Shown: positions 15,237 through 23,073 of the stretch, one piece after another
Layout: the number at the start of each line of letters is the position of its first letter
Position numbering within the stretch: the stretch's first letter is position 1
NCBI GenBank assembly: GCA_004293445.1
Contig: RDYP01000002.1
Location: 158,245 to 222,244 of the forward strand
Length of the DNA stretch: 64,000 nt
DNA from: Verrucomicrobiota bacterium
Lineage (GTDB): Bacteria; Verrucomicrobiota; Verrucomicrobiia; Verrucomicrobiales; Akkermansiaceae
Direction: 5' to 3'
Notes under the pieces: generated by a model
Told to the model about the DNA's origin: nothing
What the model saw: only the letters and a program-made list of their open reading frames with translations
The model's database searches: none
Translations under genes and position numbers: made by a program

Positions 15237-15785
15237 ATGAGCAGCCCGACGATCACGACCGCGACCCCCATGGGCGAAATCATGTCCGCCCTGCCCGGCG
15301 CACGGCGCGCTCTTTTCTCCGCCTACCACCTCGGCGGTTGTCAAAGCTGCGGCTTCGCTGACAACGAATCCCTCGCCCAACTTTGCTCCCGTGCCGGCGG
15401 GCTCGACCCCTCCGAAGTCCTCTCCCACTTGCTCGCCAGCCACGCTCACGACGAATCCATGCTGATCAGCCCCACCGAGCTCCGCACCGAACTCGATTCA
15501 CCTGCAGCGCCGATCTTGCTCGATACCCGGACCCGCGAAGAACATGAGGCCGTCAGTATCCCCGGTGCCGTTTTCATGGAGCAGTCACTCCAACAGCAGC
15601 TCTTCGCAGGCGACCCGCAACGCCGCATCATCCTCCACGATCACGCCGGAAAGCACGTCCTCGACACCTGCGCTTGGTTCCATGGCCACGGCCTGAAAAA
15701 TACCCGAGCACTCCGCGGCGGCATTGACGCCTGGAGCCTCGAAATCGACCCCAGCCTCCCCCGCTACCGACTCGAGCTCGATTGA
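15237..15785 (+). CDS. CxxC N-terminal plus rhodanese-like protein lacking the catalytic Cys
   Basis: A 182-residue protein with two parts. Residues 22-70 (ALFSAYHLGGCQSCGFADNE) resemble the DUF1858-type redox-disulfide domain with a CxxC at 35-38. Residues 75-182 form a rhodanese fold, with LLDTRTREEHEAVSIPGAV and RALRGGIDAW as its hallmarks. In the active-site loop the residue expected to be the persulfide cysteine is Asp135 (IILHDHAGKH). Ordinary sulfurtransferase chemistry is therefore unlikely, unless the CxxC supplies the thiol. The start at 15237 is the first ATG that gives a compact N-terminus; an upstream start at 15174 is possible. Divergent from pssA. Confidence 0.8.
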   Translation: MSSPTITTATPMGEIMSALPGARRALFSAYHLGGCQSCGFADNESLAQLCSRAGGLDPSEVLSHLLASHAHDESMLISPTELRTELDSPAAPILLDTRTREEHEAVSIPGAVFMEQSLQQQLFAGDPQRRIILHDHAGKHVLDTCAWFHGHGLKNTRALRGGIDAWSLEIDPSLPRYRLELD

Positions 15786-15795
15786 TCCGCTCAGC

Positions 15796-16251
15796 TCAGC
15801 GACTCAGTTCCTCTTGGCAGATGAGACGAAAACCGGCCTGATTCAGCACGCTAACGGCGAATTCGTAATCCTCGACATGCAGGGCCAGCATCGAATGCCC
15901 CTTCGGCGACGGCATCAAGGCATAGGCGAAGTCGATATTGGTCTCCGCTACCATCAAGGTATCCAAAACCGGCAGCAACTCGGGCCCCGACTCACGCAGT
16001 GAAATCACCACCACCTCGCAGGTCGTGTGAGGGATCCCTTTCTCGACGAAAATCTGCTCGGTCGTCTCCGGATCCGTCACCACCAGACGGGCAATTGTCG
16101 CATCGCGCGAATCCTGCACACTGATTCCCACGACCTCGATCGCCGAGGTCCGCAAGAGCTTCACCAAGGATGCCAGAGCCCCAGCCCGGTTCGGCAACAG
16201 CACGGAGAATTGCCGCACGGGATTTCCCGGCTCGATCGTTTTGGCTGCCAT
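15796..16251 (-). CDS. ACT domain-containing protein
   Basis: A 151-residue protein made of two ACT-type ligand-binding domains with no attached enzyme. The first begins QFSVLLPNRAGALASLVKLL, the classical ACT opening with its Arg-Ala-Gly ligand loop, and runs to about residue 70; the second covers about 75-148. Stand-alone ACT proteins bind amino acids and regulate partner enzymes, but no amino acid biosynthesis gene is adjacent, so ligand and partner are unknown. It converges with the rhodanese-like gene (10-bp gap). The ATG at 16251 is clear. Confidence 0.88.
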   Translation of the reverse strand: MAAKTIEPGNPVRQFSVLLPNRAGALASLVKLLRTSAIEVVGISVQDSRDATIARLVVTDPETTEQIFVEKGIPHTTCEVVVISLRESGPELLPVLDTLMVAETNIDFAYALMPSPKGHSMLALHVEDYEFAVSVLNQAGFRLICQEELSR

Positions 16252-16362
16252 ATTCGCAAAAAAGTTCAGTCCTGCTTCCCGCAGACCCGCGCCGTTCTTA
16301 CCTCATCTACCGCCCTCTTCTCAATCACCATTTCCCGCGCTCGCCAACCCGACATCCCACGC

Positions 16363-17064
16363 TCACGCCCCCAATCCCGAACCCTCCGCGGGCTCGACCG
16401 ATACCACCTCGCAGCGCCTTCCCTCGACCCGAAACTTGACCTCAAGCCCGCACAGACCCGCCCCATGAACACGACCCACCTCTTCCCGCGCTGCCGGCGG
16501 ACGAGGATCCAGCGCCAGAGCCTCACCAATCAGACGCCGGGAACGCTCCGGCAAATCGTCGAAACCCGCCACGCCCGCCGTCGAAACGTCCAATCTCTCC
16601 GGCTCCCCGGGCGCGAAGCCACCACGCGCGTCCAACACCGCCTCGGCATAAGGAAGATACGGCTTCACATCATACACCGGCGTCCCATCCACCAAATCCA
16701 AACCACCCAGCAGCAACACCCCACCCTCGCCCGATCGCCACTCTACCCCGTCCAAACGCACCAAGGACAAACCCAATCCATTCGGCCGAAACGTCGAGCG
16801 ACTCGCAAACACTCCAACCCGCTCGTTCCCGCCCAACCGCGGCGGCCGCACCGTCGGCTTCCAACCCGCATCGACCGTCAAATGGAACCCGAACACCAGC
16901 CACAGATGCGAAAAGCCCTCAATGCCGCGCAAGGCCTCCGCCTGCCGAAACTCAGGCTCAAACACCAGTTCCCCCCAAGCAGAGGGACAGAGGCCAGGTT
17001 GGCGAGGAACGGCAAACTTCCCCCCAAAACACGAGCGCACGATTCCCACGGGCCGGATTTCCAT
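16363..17064 (-). CDS. trmO: tRNA m6t6A37 methyltransferase family protein (TrmO/YaeB)
   Basis: Belongs to the TrmO (TsaA-like, UPF0066) family, which N6-methylates t6A37 in tRNA-Thr with SAM. The 233-residue product opens with MEIRPVGIVRS and carries the signature PRLGGNERVGVFASRSTFRP, followed by PNGLGLSLVRLDG and the catalytic-region DGTPVYDVKPYLPYAE. The C-terminal part matches the helical-plus-sheet extension of the longer TrmO proteins. The start at 17064 is chosen because MEIRPVG is the conserved N-terminus, although the frame is open for 18 more codons. Note that tsaB, for the underlying t6A modification, is also in the window. Confidence 0.93.
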   Translation of the reverse strand: MEIRPVGIVRSCFGGKFAVPRQPGLCPSAWGELVFEPEFRQAEALRGIEGFSHLWLVFGFHLTVDAGWKPTVRPPRLGGNERVGVFASRSTFRPNGLGLSLVRLDGVEWRSGEGGVLLLGGLDLVDGTPVYDVKPYLPYAEAVLDARGGFAPGEPERLDVSTAGVAGFDDLPERSRRLIGEALALDPRPPAAREEVGRVHGAGLCGLEVKFRVEGRRCEVVSVEPAEGSGLGA

Positions 17065-17174
17065 GGCGCGATCATCAGCCCCAGCCCGCCACTTTGCCAA
17101 CACCGCAGCGACCTCCAACGCACGGAATCATCGCCGCAGATGACAAAACCCGCCCCCACTGTCAGCCTCACCCT

Positions 17175-18398
17175 GTGACCCGATCCCGCACCCTCTTCAC
17201 CCTCCTTGCGATCACCCTTTCCGCCAACGCCACTTCTATTTGGAAATTCGACTTCGGTAGCAACCCACCTGCTTCAGGCTTCACCGCCGTCCGCGCCGCC
17301 GACCGCTTCACCCCCGCACACGGCCACGGTTTCGACCTCGACCGCCCCGTCACGGAAAACGCCACCCACGTGACCGGCAGCGGAGGCTTCTACTTTTCCC
17401 TCGGCGTCCCCGAGGGTTGCTACGAAATCCTCGCCACCCTCGGCGACGACACCGACAGCTCGGATACCACCATCAAAGCGGAATCCCGGCGACTCATGAT
17501 CGACCACTTCACCACCCTTCCAGGTCAAGCCCGGGAAGCACGCTTCACGGTTCATATCCGTCGCCCCAGCATTCCGGGAGCGGGCGCGGTTCGACTCAAA
17601 GCCCGCGAAAACCACTACCTCCACTGGGACGACAAACTGACGCTCGAATTCAACGGTCCCGCACCACGCATCGACCGCCTCGAAATCCGCCGCGTCGAAA
17701 AGACCACCGTCGTCCACCTGCTCGGCGACTCCACCGTCGCTGACCAAGCTTACGAACCCTGGAATTCGTGGGGCCAAATGCTCCCCCGATTCTTCACCCA
17801 TCATATCGCGGTGGCCAACCACGCCGAATCCGGCGAATCCATCCGTAGCTCCCTCTCCGCCCGCCGGGTCGACAAGCTCTACCACTCGCTGGCACCAGGT
17901 GATCACGTGTTGATCCAGTTCGGGCACAACGACATGAAAGATCGCTCGCCCGATGCCCTTTCAACCTACCGCCGAAATCTATCGTCCATCGTGCACGAAA
18001 TCCGGAAACGCGGAGGAAACCCGACACTCGTCACTTCGATGGAACGCAAACACGGCCTCCACAAAGACAGCCTCGGTGCCTACCCAGACACCGTCCGCTC
18101 CATCGCCCGCGAACTCAAGGTTCCCCTGATCGACCTCCACAAAAGCAGCCGCACTCTCTACCAAGCCCTCGGCCCCCGGCTCGACCTCGCTTTCCAAGAC
18201 GGCACCCACCACAACAACTACGGCAGCTACCAACTCGCACGCTGCATCGTCGAAGGCATCCGCGACCTTCACCCCGACCTCGCCCGCCACCTGCGGCCCG
18301 AAACCGGCCGCTTCGACCCAGAACAGCCCGACGATCCCCTCCGCTTCGAAATTCCCGCCAGCCCCCTGCGAGACCCCGCCAAGCCCGACGGCGATTAA
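17175..18398 (+). CDS. Secreted SGNH/GDSL esterase, rhamnogalacturonan acetylesterase-like
   Basis: A 407-residue exported carbohydrate esterase. A signal peptide spans residues 1-20 (LFTLLAITLSANA). Residues 21-165 form a beta-rich N-terminal domain starting IWKFDFGSN, of the sort that precedes rhamnogalacturonan acetylesterases. The SGNH domain follows: catalytic Ser in GDST (184-187), the Gly and Asn blocks with IQFGHND (247-253), and the catalytic Asp342 and His345 in QDGTHHNNYG. It likely removes acetyl groups from pectin or similar polysaccharide in the periplasm or outside. The GTG at 17175 gives the best signal peptide; no ATG fits. Its 3' end abuts the cyclase gene on the other strand. 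Confidence 0.88.
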   Translation: MTRSRTLFTLLAITLSANATSIWKFDFGSNPPASGFTAVRAADRFTPAHGHGFDLDRPVTENATHVTGSGGFYFSLGVPEGCYEILATLGDDTDSSDTTIKAESRRLMIDHFTTLPGQAREARFTVHIRRPSIPGAGAVRLKARENHYLHWDDKLTLEFNGPAPRIDRLEIRRVEKTTVVHLLGDSTVADQAYEPWNSWGQMLPRFFTHHIAVANHAESGESIRSSLSARRVDKLYHSLAPGDHVLIQFGHNDMKDRSPDALSTYRRNLSSIVHEIRKRGGNPTLVTSMERKHGLHKDSLGAYPDTVRSIARELKVPLIDLHKSSRTLYQALGPRLDLAFQDGTHHNNYGSYQLARCIVEGIRDLHPDLARHLRPETGRFDPEQPDDPLRFEIPASPLRDPAKPDGD

Positions 18399-18400
18399 TC

Positions 18401-19576
18401 TCAGCCACGCGGCGAGACCATCGCCGCGTCGCTCGCCACCTGACGATCACGCAGCGAATCCAGACACGCATCCACCAAACCCTCGTCCAAAACATGGACG
18501 TCTTGGCCGACCCCCGCCTCCCGCAATAGGAGAACGGTCAACTCCCCCCCTAGGTGCTCTCGGAATTCCTCCAATCCCTCGTGCACACGCCTCCGACCCG
18601 CGGCATCGCGAAGCTCCAAAGCCGGATGCCACAAAGGCAGACGCAACCCCGCCACCACATCGATCACCCTCTCCGCCACACACTCGCGCAACAGCCCGTA
18701 GCGCGCCGAATACAGAGTATCAAGGGCCAATCCCACTGCCACCGCATGAGCATGGCTCAGGGCGAAACCGCTCAACTGCTCAAGCTTGTGCGCCGCCCAA
18801 TGACCGAAGTCGAGCGGGCGACTGCTGCCTGTCTCAAAAGCATCTCCACCCTCCGAGATATGACGCGCATGCAACAAGGCCGAGCGCTCGACACATTCCT
18901 CCAGCGCGTCCGCCTCCAATGCCGCCAAACGCTCCACCTGCTGCTCGATCCACTCGAAAAAAGTCCCGTCTTTCACCAACGAAACCTTCACAGCCTCGAT
19001 CAAGCCGGCACGCCGGGTCTCCTCATCCTGACTGTGCAGGAACTCGAAATCATTGATGACCGCGAACGGCACCGCAAAGGCCCCGATCCAATTTTTTTTG
19101 CCAAACCCGTTGATGGCACACTTCACCCCCACCCCACTGTCGTCCTGAGACAAAGTGGTCGTAGGAAAACGCACCAGGCGCACGCCCCGATGCGCCGTCG
19201 CCGCAGCATAGCCCACCGCATCGAGGAAAGCCCCGCCGCCGATTGCGATCAGATAGGAGTGCCGGTCGATCCGCCCACGATCGATCGCTTCCCAAATCCG
19301 CCGCACCAGCAGGTCGTCCACCTTCACCGCCTCGCCCCCCGGCAAAACGTGCAAGCCACGCCAATCGAAACCCAAATCCGCGAAATACGACTCCACCCGC
19401 CGCGTCAGCTCCGGCCACGCCCGCGCGACACTTTCCTCCACCGCTACTAGGACCCGCCGTCCGCCGCCCTCGGCGAGGATCTCCGACAATAAGGAGTTGC
19501 CAGCAGCGAAAGCCCCCCGGGTGAAACAAACGCGGTGCTTGAAGGAAACGGGAATCTGGAAATCGTGGCGCGACAT
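18401..19576 (-). CDS. 3-dehydroquinate synthase family sugar-phosphate cyclase, EboD-like
   Basis: A 391-residue NAD-dependent cyclase of the dehydroquinate synthase superfamily. Visible are GGEAVK (80-85), the NAD-loop GGGAFLDAVGYAAATAHRG (113-131), PTTTLSQDDSGVGVK (138-152) and the metal ligands Glu194, His259 and His275. The phrases DRHSYLIAIGGGAFLDAVGY and NGFGKKNWIGAF fit the EboD-like clade better than housekeeping AroB as I remember them. EboD belongs to the eboABCDEF membrane-metabolite cluster, but no other ebo gene lies within this window. It could still serve the shikimate pathway if no other aroB exists in the genome. A poly-A run encodes KKN at about residue 160. The ATG at 19576 is sound. 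Confidence 0.88.
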   Translation of the reverse strand: MSRHDFQIPVSFKHRVCFTRGAFAAGNSLLSEILAEGGGRRVLVAVEESVARAWPELTRRVESYFADLGFDWRGLHVLPGGEAVKVDDLLVRRIWEAIDRGRIDRHSYLIAIGGGAFLDAVGYAAATAHRGVRLVRFPTTTLSQDDSGVGVKCAINGFGKKNWIGAFAVPFAVINDFEFLHSQDEETRRAGLIEAVKVSLVKDGTFFEWIEQQVERLAALEADALEECVERSALLHARHISEGGDAFETGSSRPLDFGHWAAHKLEQLSGFALSHAHAVAVGLALDTLYSARYGLLRECVAERVIDVVAGLRLPLWHPALELRDAAGRRRVHEGLEEFREHLGGELTVLLLREAGVGQDVHVLDEGLVDACLDSLRDRQVASDAAMVSPRG

Positions 19577-19632
19577 CGTGACGAGCGGAAACTGCCCTTG
19601 TTACGACCGTTCGCCAACCATTCTTCCCACCA

Positions 19633-20151
19633 ATGATCGAAGCCGAGACCCTTTACCAAACCCGATGGCTCGGACTTTACCGCATCGGCCACTGGGACTT
19701 CACCAGACGCCCCCACTCCGACTCTTGCGTGGGCATCCTCGCCATCACCGAGAAAGACGAGATCGTCCTGATCGAGCAATTCCGCATCCCAGTTCAGCGC
19801 CAGGTCATTGAGATCCCCGCCGGACTCGTCGGCGACGAAGAAGAATTCCGCGGCGAAGCCCTCGCCGAAACCGCCGCCCGCGAACTGCTTGAGGAGACGG
19901 GATACCGGGCGGGAAAAATCGAGCCACTGCTCGACTCGCCCACCTCCGCGGGCATGACGGCGGAAATCACCCACCTTTTCCTCGCCCGCGACCTCGTCCG
20001 AGAGACCACAGGTGGCGGAACCGGTAGCGAAAAAATTGAAATCCACCTCGTCCCGCGCCGGGAACTGCGGGGCTGGCTGAAAGCCAAGGAAACCCAAGGC
20101 TACCTTATCGACTTTAAGATCCTAGCAGCCCTCTGGGCTGCAGGGATCTAG
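19633..20151 (+). CDS. Nudix hydrolase, ADP-ribose pyrophosphatase type
   Basis: A 172-residue Nudix enzyme, probably cleaving ADP-ribose or a related nucleotide sugar. The upstream proline-containing segment VIEIPAGLVGDEEE and the catalytic AARELLEETGY (81-91) match the ADPRase subgroup. The canonical spacing before the first Glu is slightly expanded (Gly67 to Glu75). The ATG at 19633 is the only good start; the gene is divergent from the EboD-like cyclase with a 56-bp gap. Its 3' end carries a strong inverted repeat that overlaps the stop codon. Confidence 0.9.
   Translation: MIEAETLYQTRWLGLYRIGHWDFTRRPHSDSCVGILAITEKDEIVLIEQFRIPVQRQVIEIPAGLVGDEEEFRGEALAETAARELLEETGYRAGKIEPLLDSPTSAGMTAEITHLFLARDLVRETTGGGTGSEKIEIHLVPRRELRGWLKAKETQGYLIDFKILAALWAAGI
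20117..20149. other. Strong hairpin overlapping the Nudix gene stop
   Basis: A 15-bp stem with a two-base mismatch (20117-20131 with 20135-20149) and a three-base loop covers the last codons and the first base of the TAG stop. There is no T tract on either strand, so it is not a standard terminator. It could act as a factor-dependent or RNA-stability element. Confidence 0.5.
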
Positions 20152-20189
20152 GAGAAATCACCAAGGGAGCCACCTGCCCCCACCGAGCG

Positions 20190-21143
20190 TCATTTGCCTT
20201 CCCATTCGCCAAAGGCGCGGAATTTTGCGTAACGCGCGTCCCGGAGCTCATCCACCGACAGCTTTCCAAGCTCGTCCAGATGCGCCAAAATCCCATCGCG
20301 CAGCGCGACGGCCGTCGCCGCATGATCATGATGCGCACCGCCCACCGGCTCGGCGATCACACCATCGATCAATCCCAACTTCAAAAGATCCGGTGCCGCC
20401 AACTTCATCGCCTCCGCCGCCTCCGGCGCATGCTTGCGATGCTTCCAAAGGATCGCCGCGCAACCCTCGGGACTGATCACCGAATAGTACGCGTTTTCAA
20501 GCATCAGCACCCGGTCGGCCACTCCGATCCCAAGGGCCCCGCCGGAACCGCCCTCGCCGATCACCACTGCGACCACTGGCACCTTCAGCAGCATCATCTC
20601 ACGCAGGTTGTAGCCGATCGCCTCCGCGATGTTCCGCTCCTCAGCTCCGATCCCCGGATAGGCCCCCGGCGTGTCGATCAAAGCCACCACCGGCAAACCA
20701 AACTTCTCAGCCAGCTTCATCAGACGCATCGCCTTGCGATACCCCTCCGGATGCGCACTGCCGAAGTTCCGCATCAAATTGTCCTTCGTATTCCGACCCT
20801 TCTGGTGGCCGATCACCACCACCCGGCGCCCGCCGATGCGCGCAAAACCACCAGGCATGGCATGATCGTCCCCGATCCGCCGGTCGCCATGCAACTCGCA
20901 GAAATCCGTGAAAGCATGTGCGATGTAATCGAGCATGAATGGCCGCTGAGTGTGGCGGGCGATCTGAACCCGCTGCCACGGTGTCAGGTTCTCGTAAATC
21001 CGCTGGCGGGTCTCGGCAAGTTTACCCTCCATACTCGCAATGTCGCCCGACATGTCGATGTCTTGGGAAACGGACTTGGCGCGAAGTTTTTCGACTTCAC
21101 GTTCGAGATCGGCGATTGGCTTTTCGAATTCGAGCAGTTGCAT
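20190..21143 (-). CDS. accA: Acetyl-CoA carboxylase carboxyltransferase subunit alpha
   Basis: Transfers the carboxyl group from biotin to acetyl-CoA to make malonyl-CoA, the committed step of fatty acid synthesis, as an alpha2beta2 complex with AccD. The 317-residue length is standard. It starts with the helical LEFEKPIADLEREVEKLRAK and contains the crotonase-fold segments HQKGRNTKDNLMRNFGSAHP, PGAYPGIGAEERNIAEAI and GEGGSGGALGIGVADRVLML, all diagnostic for AccA. accD is not in the window. It lies 41 bp downstream of the LysM gene on the same strand. Confidence 0.97.
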   Translation of the reverse strand: MQLLEFEKPIADLEREVEKLRAKSVSQDIDMSGDIASMEGKLAETRQRIYENLTPWQRVQIARHTQRPFMLDYIAHAFTDFCELHGDRRIGDDHAMPGGFARIGGRRVVVIGHQKGRNTKDNLMRNFGSAHPEGYRKAMRLMKLAEKFGLPVVALIDTPGAYPGIGAEERNIAEAIGYNLREMMLLKVPVVAVVIGEGGSGGALGIGVADRVLMLENAYYSVISPEGCAAILWKHRKHAPEAAEAMKLAAPDLLKLGLIDGVIAEPVGGAHHDHAATAVALRDGILAHLDELGKLSVDELRDARYAKFRAFGEWEGK

Positions 21144-21184
21144 GCGTCTGGGAAAATGTGGGATGAAGCGTTGCTGGGAAAAAC

Positions 21185-22090
21185 CTAGGGTGACGTCGCA
21201 CGGATTTCCACCTCATTCCCGGGGCGGAGGAGAAGGGCGAGCTCTTCGATGTCCTCAACCGAGAGGTGGAAGCCCGCACCCGGGGAAAGATCCGCCACAT
21301 TGTCCGCGTCGCGGACCGGAGCCAAGGCCCGAATCTGCAATGAGGAAGCCTCCAGCGCGAACACCTTGGAGGCACCGCGATACGCCCTCACACCCGGACT
21401 CACCCGACGTTCCCCCACAAATCCCGACTTGGACGCGATCCTCGTCCGCACGCCCCCCTTCAGCCCCGCCAAATCCAGCGACAGCAGAGGATAGTCCTTC
21501 ACGAAACGCCCCCCATCCCACAGCGAAAGGACTTTGCGCCCGGGCTCAATCATCACTCGTAGGTCGAGCGGCATCACGACCAGCTCCTCACCCGGATGCA
21601 AGCCCTTGAGCTCCAACAAGCCATTCAGGTGCATGATGCAGTCGAGCGTGGTGTTATGCTTCGCCGCAATCCCCAGGAAAGACTCGCCTCCACCGACCAC
21701 ATGGATCGTCTTGCCCTCCATGCGAGCCGCCGACAGGAGATCATCGAGATTCATCTCACCAACGATCCGCCGCGCCTCAGGTGCCGCCTTCGAACGGGGA
21801 TAAATGCTGACCACCGTCCGCAATCTCTCACGAGCCCCCGCCAAATCACCCACCGCAATCATTTCCATCGCCCGCTGGAAAACCTTCGCTCCGGGATCGA
21901 TCTCCGGCAGAGCGGAGTTCGCCTGAGGCAAGCTCTCTACCGGCTTCGCATCGCCAACCACCGGAACCCACTGCGCAAAAAATCCTCCCAAAGGCTCCTT
22001 CCGAACATGCCACACCAGCATCACGGTGAAAACACTCACCCCGAACACCGCAGCCCCCGCCACCAACTTGACCAATGTCCAAAGTCGCAT
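21185..22090 (-). CDS. LysM protein with degenerate L,D-transpeptidase-like C-terminus
   Basis: A 301-residue envelope protein. Residues 8-27 are a membrane anchor or uncleaved signal, 65-110 a TPR-like helical pair, and 128-174 a LysM peptidoglycan-binding domain (VGGGESFLGIAAKHNTTLDC...LHPGEELVV). Residues 178-297 have the outline of a YkuD L,D-transpeptidase, ending FHLSVEDIEELALLLRPGNE, which mimics the post-catalytic segment of that fold. The His and the Ser/His-Gly-Cys catalytic motif are missing. The domain is therefore probably non-catalytic and the protein a peptidoglycan-binding adaptor. Same strand as accA and the next upstream gene. Confidence 0.8.
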   Translation of the reverse strand: MRLWTLVKLVAGAAVFGVSVFTVMLVWHVRKEPLGGFFAQWVPVVGDAKPVESLPQANSALPEIDPGAKVFQRAMEMIAVGDLAGARERLRTVVSIYPRSKAAPEARRIVGEMNLDDLLSAARMEGKTIHVVGGGESFLGIAAKHNTTLDCIMHLNGLLELKGLHPGEELVVMPLDLRVMIEPGRKVLSLWDGGRFVKDYPLLSLDLAGLKGGVRTRIASKSGFVGERRVSPGVRAYRGASKVFALEASSLQIRALAPVRDADNVADLSPGAGFHLSVEDIEELALLLRPGNEVEIRATSP

Positions 22091-22106
22091 GCGTCCACAG
22101 TGTTGG

Positions 22107-22643
22107 TCAGATCAGCCCCCGCCGATGCAGATCGAAACGATTCGTCGGCCAGGATTGCTGGATCAGCTCGAAGGCGAATTTGAAAATCGAAACCTCCCAC
22201 GCATCATCCACGCCCTCGATCACCGCGAGCGCCGGATTTCCGACCCGTCGAGCCTCCTCCAGCACGCGCTCGCGAACCGAATCCATCGTGTCGTGCACAA
22301 TCTCCTCGTTCACACGACCACTGCGAAAACGAAATCCATAGCGCAGAAAGGCGAGATCCCGACCTTCCGACTTCAGCTTCGCGATGATCGCATTCATCCG
22401 TTCCCGAGCCTTCTCGCCGAATCCCTCTAGCTCGATCTCCTGCATCGATTCCGGCCTCAAAATGAGCGGCCGCATCGCCTCGACCTCACCCGTCCGCACC
22501 CGCACCTCCCCCGCCCGATCCATCAACTCGCTCAGCAGTTGGAACTCAAAACGGGTATCGCCAAAGGTGTCGATCCTCCGATCCGGCTCAAGCAGGACCC
22601 GAGTGGTCTCCATGGCATACTGAATGTTGTCGGGCGAGTGCAT
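22107..22643 (-). CDS. Conserved protein of unknown function
   Basis: A 178-residue soluble protein rich in charged residues, with no signal peptide or membrane segment. Sequence segments such as TTRVLLEPDRRIDTFGDTRF and AMRPLILRPE look well conserved in character, but I do not recognise a family. The start at 22643 (MHSPDNIQYAMETT) is preferred; one more ATG lies 10 codons downstream, and the frame extends 13 codons upstream into the acpP terminator region. It lies 16 bp upstream of the LysM gene on the same strand, so it is likely the first gene of a unit with LysM and accA. Confidence 0.75.
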   Translation of the reverse strand: MHSPDNIQYAMETTRVLLEPDRRIDTFGDTRFEFQLLSELMDRAGEVRVRTGEVEAMRPLILRPESMQEIELEGFGEKARERMNAIIAKLKSEGRDLAFLRYGFRFRSGRVNEEIVHDTMDSVRERVLEEARRVGNPALAVIEGVDDAWEVSIFKFAFELIQQSWPTNRFDLHRRGLI

Positions 22644-22680
22644 GACAAACGACGTTCCCTCGTTCCAGCGGGCAGACGAC

Positions 22681-22711
22681 AAAAAAGGGCAGACCCGCTC
22701 GGAGTCCGCCC
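22681..22711 (-). terminator. Rho-independent terminator after acpP
   Basis: On the minus strand a 10-bp stem (22702-22711 with 22687-22696, two wobble pairs) is followed by six T. It lies 34 bp after the acpP stop, so acpP is transcribed as a separate unit from the genes downstream. Confidence 0.85.
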
Positions 22712-22744
22712 TGTTGAAAGAAAGCTCAAACGAGCGGCAAAATC

Positions 22745-22984
22745 TCAGCTCTGGCTGGTGATGTAGGTCACCACGTCGCCAACCGACTGAAGCTTTTCAG
22801 CCTCTTCGTCGGGGACTTCGATTTCAAATTCTTCCTCGAAGGCCATCACGAGCTCGACCGTGTCCAGGGAGTCAGCACCGAGGTCTTCGATGAACTTGGC
22901 TGCCAGGGTCACCTGGTCGGCGTTGACGCCGAGCTGGTCGACGATGATGTCCTTTACGCGGTCTTCGATGCTCTTGTCAGACAT
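22745..22984 (-). CDS. acpP: Acyl carrier protein
   Basis: The 79-residue cytoplasmic carrier that holds growing acyl chains on a phosphopantetheine arm. The attachment serine lies in the canonical motif [19 protein letters not shown] at about residue 39, and the four-helix acidic composition is typical. It starts with [19 protein letters not shown] at an ATG. No fab gene is adjacent, unlike the usual fabG-acpP-fabF order, and it has its own terminator. Confidence 0.97.
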   Translation of the reverse strand: MSDKSIEDRVKDIIVDQLGVNADQVTLAAKFIEDLGADSLDTVELVMAFEEEFEIEVPDEEAEKLQSVGDVVTYITSQS

Positions 22985-23073
22985 GTTGGATGTGCTTGGT
23001 GGTTGAAGCTGCCGAGGGATTACCGCCCACGCCGGAGCTTGGCAACCCCGAAAAGTGCGAGGCCCTCACCACT

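Noticed and set aside
19090..19100. Poly-A/T run in the EboD-like gene as a programmed frameshift site
   Set aside because: The zero frame continues with full conservation on both sides and no alternative frame leads to a known domain.
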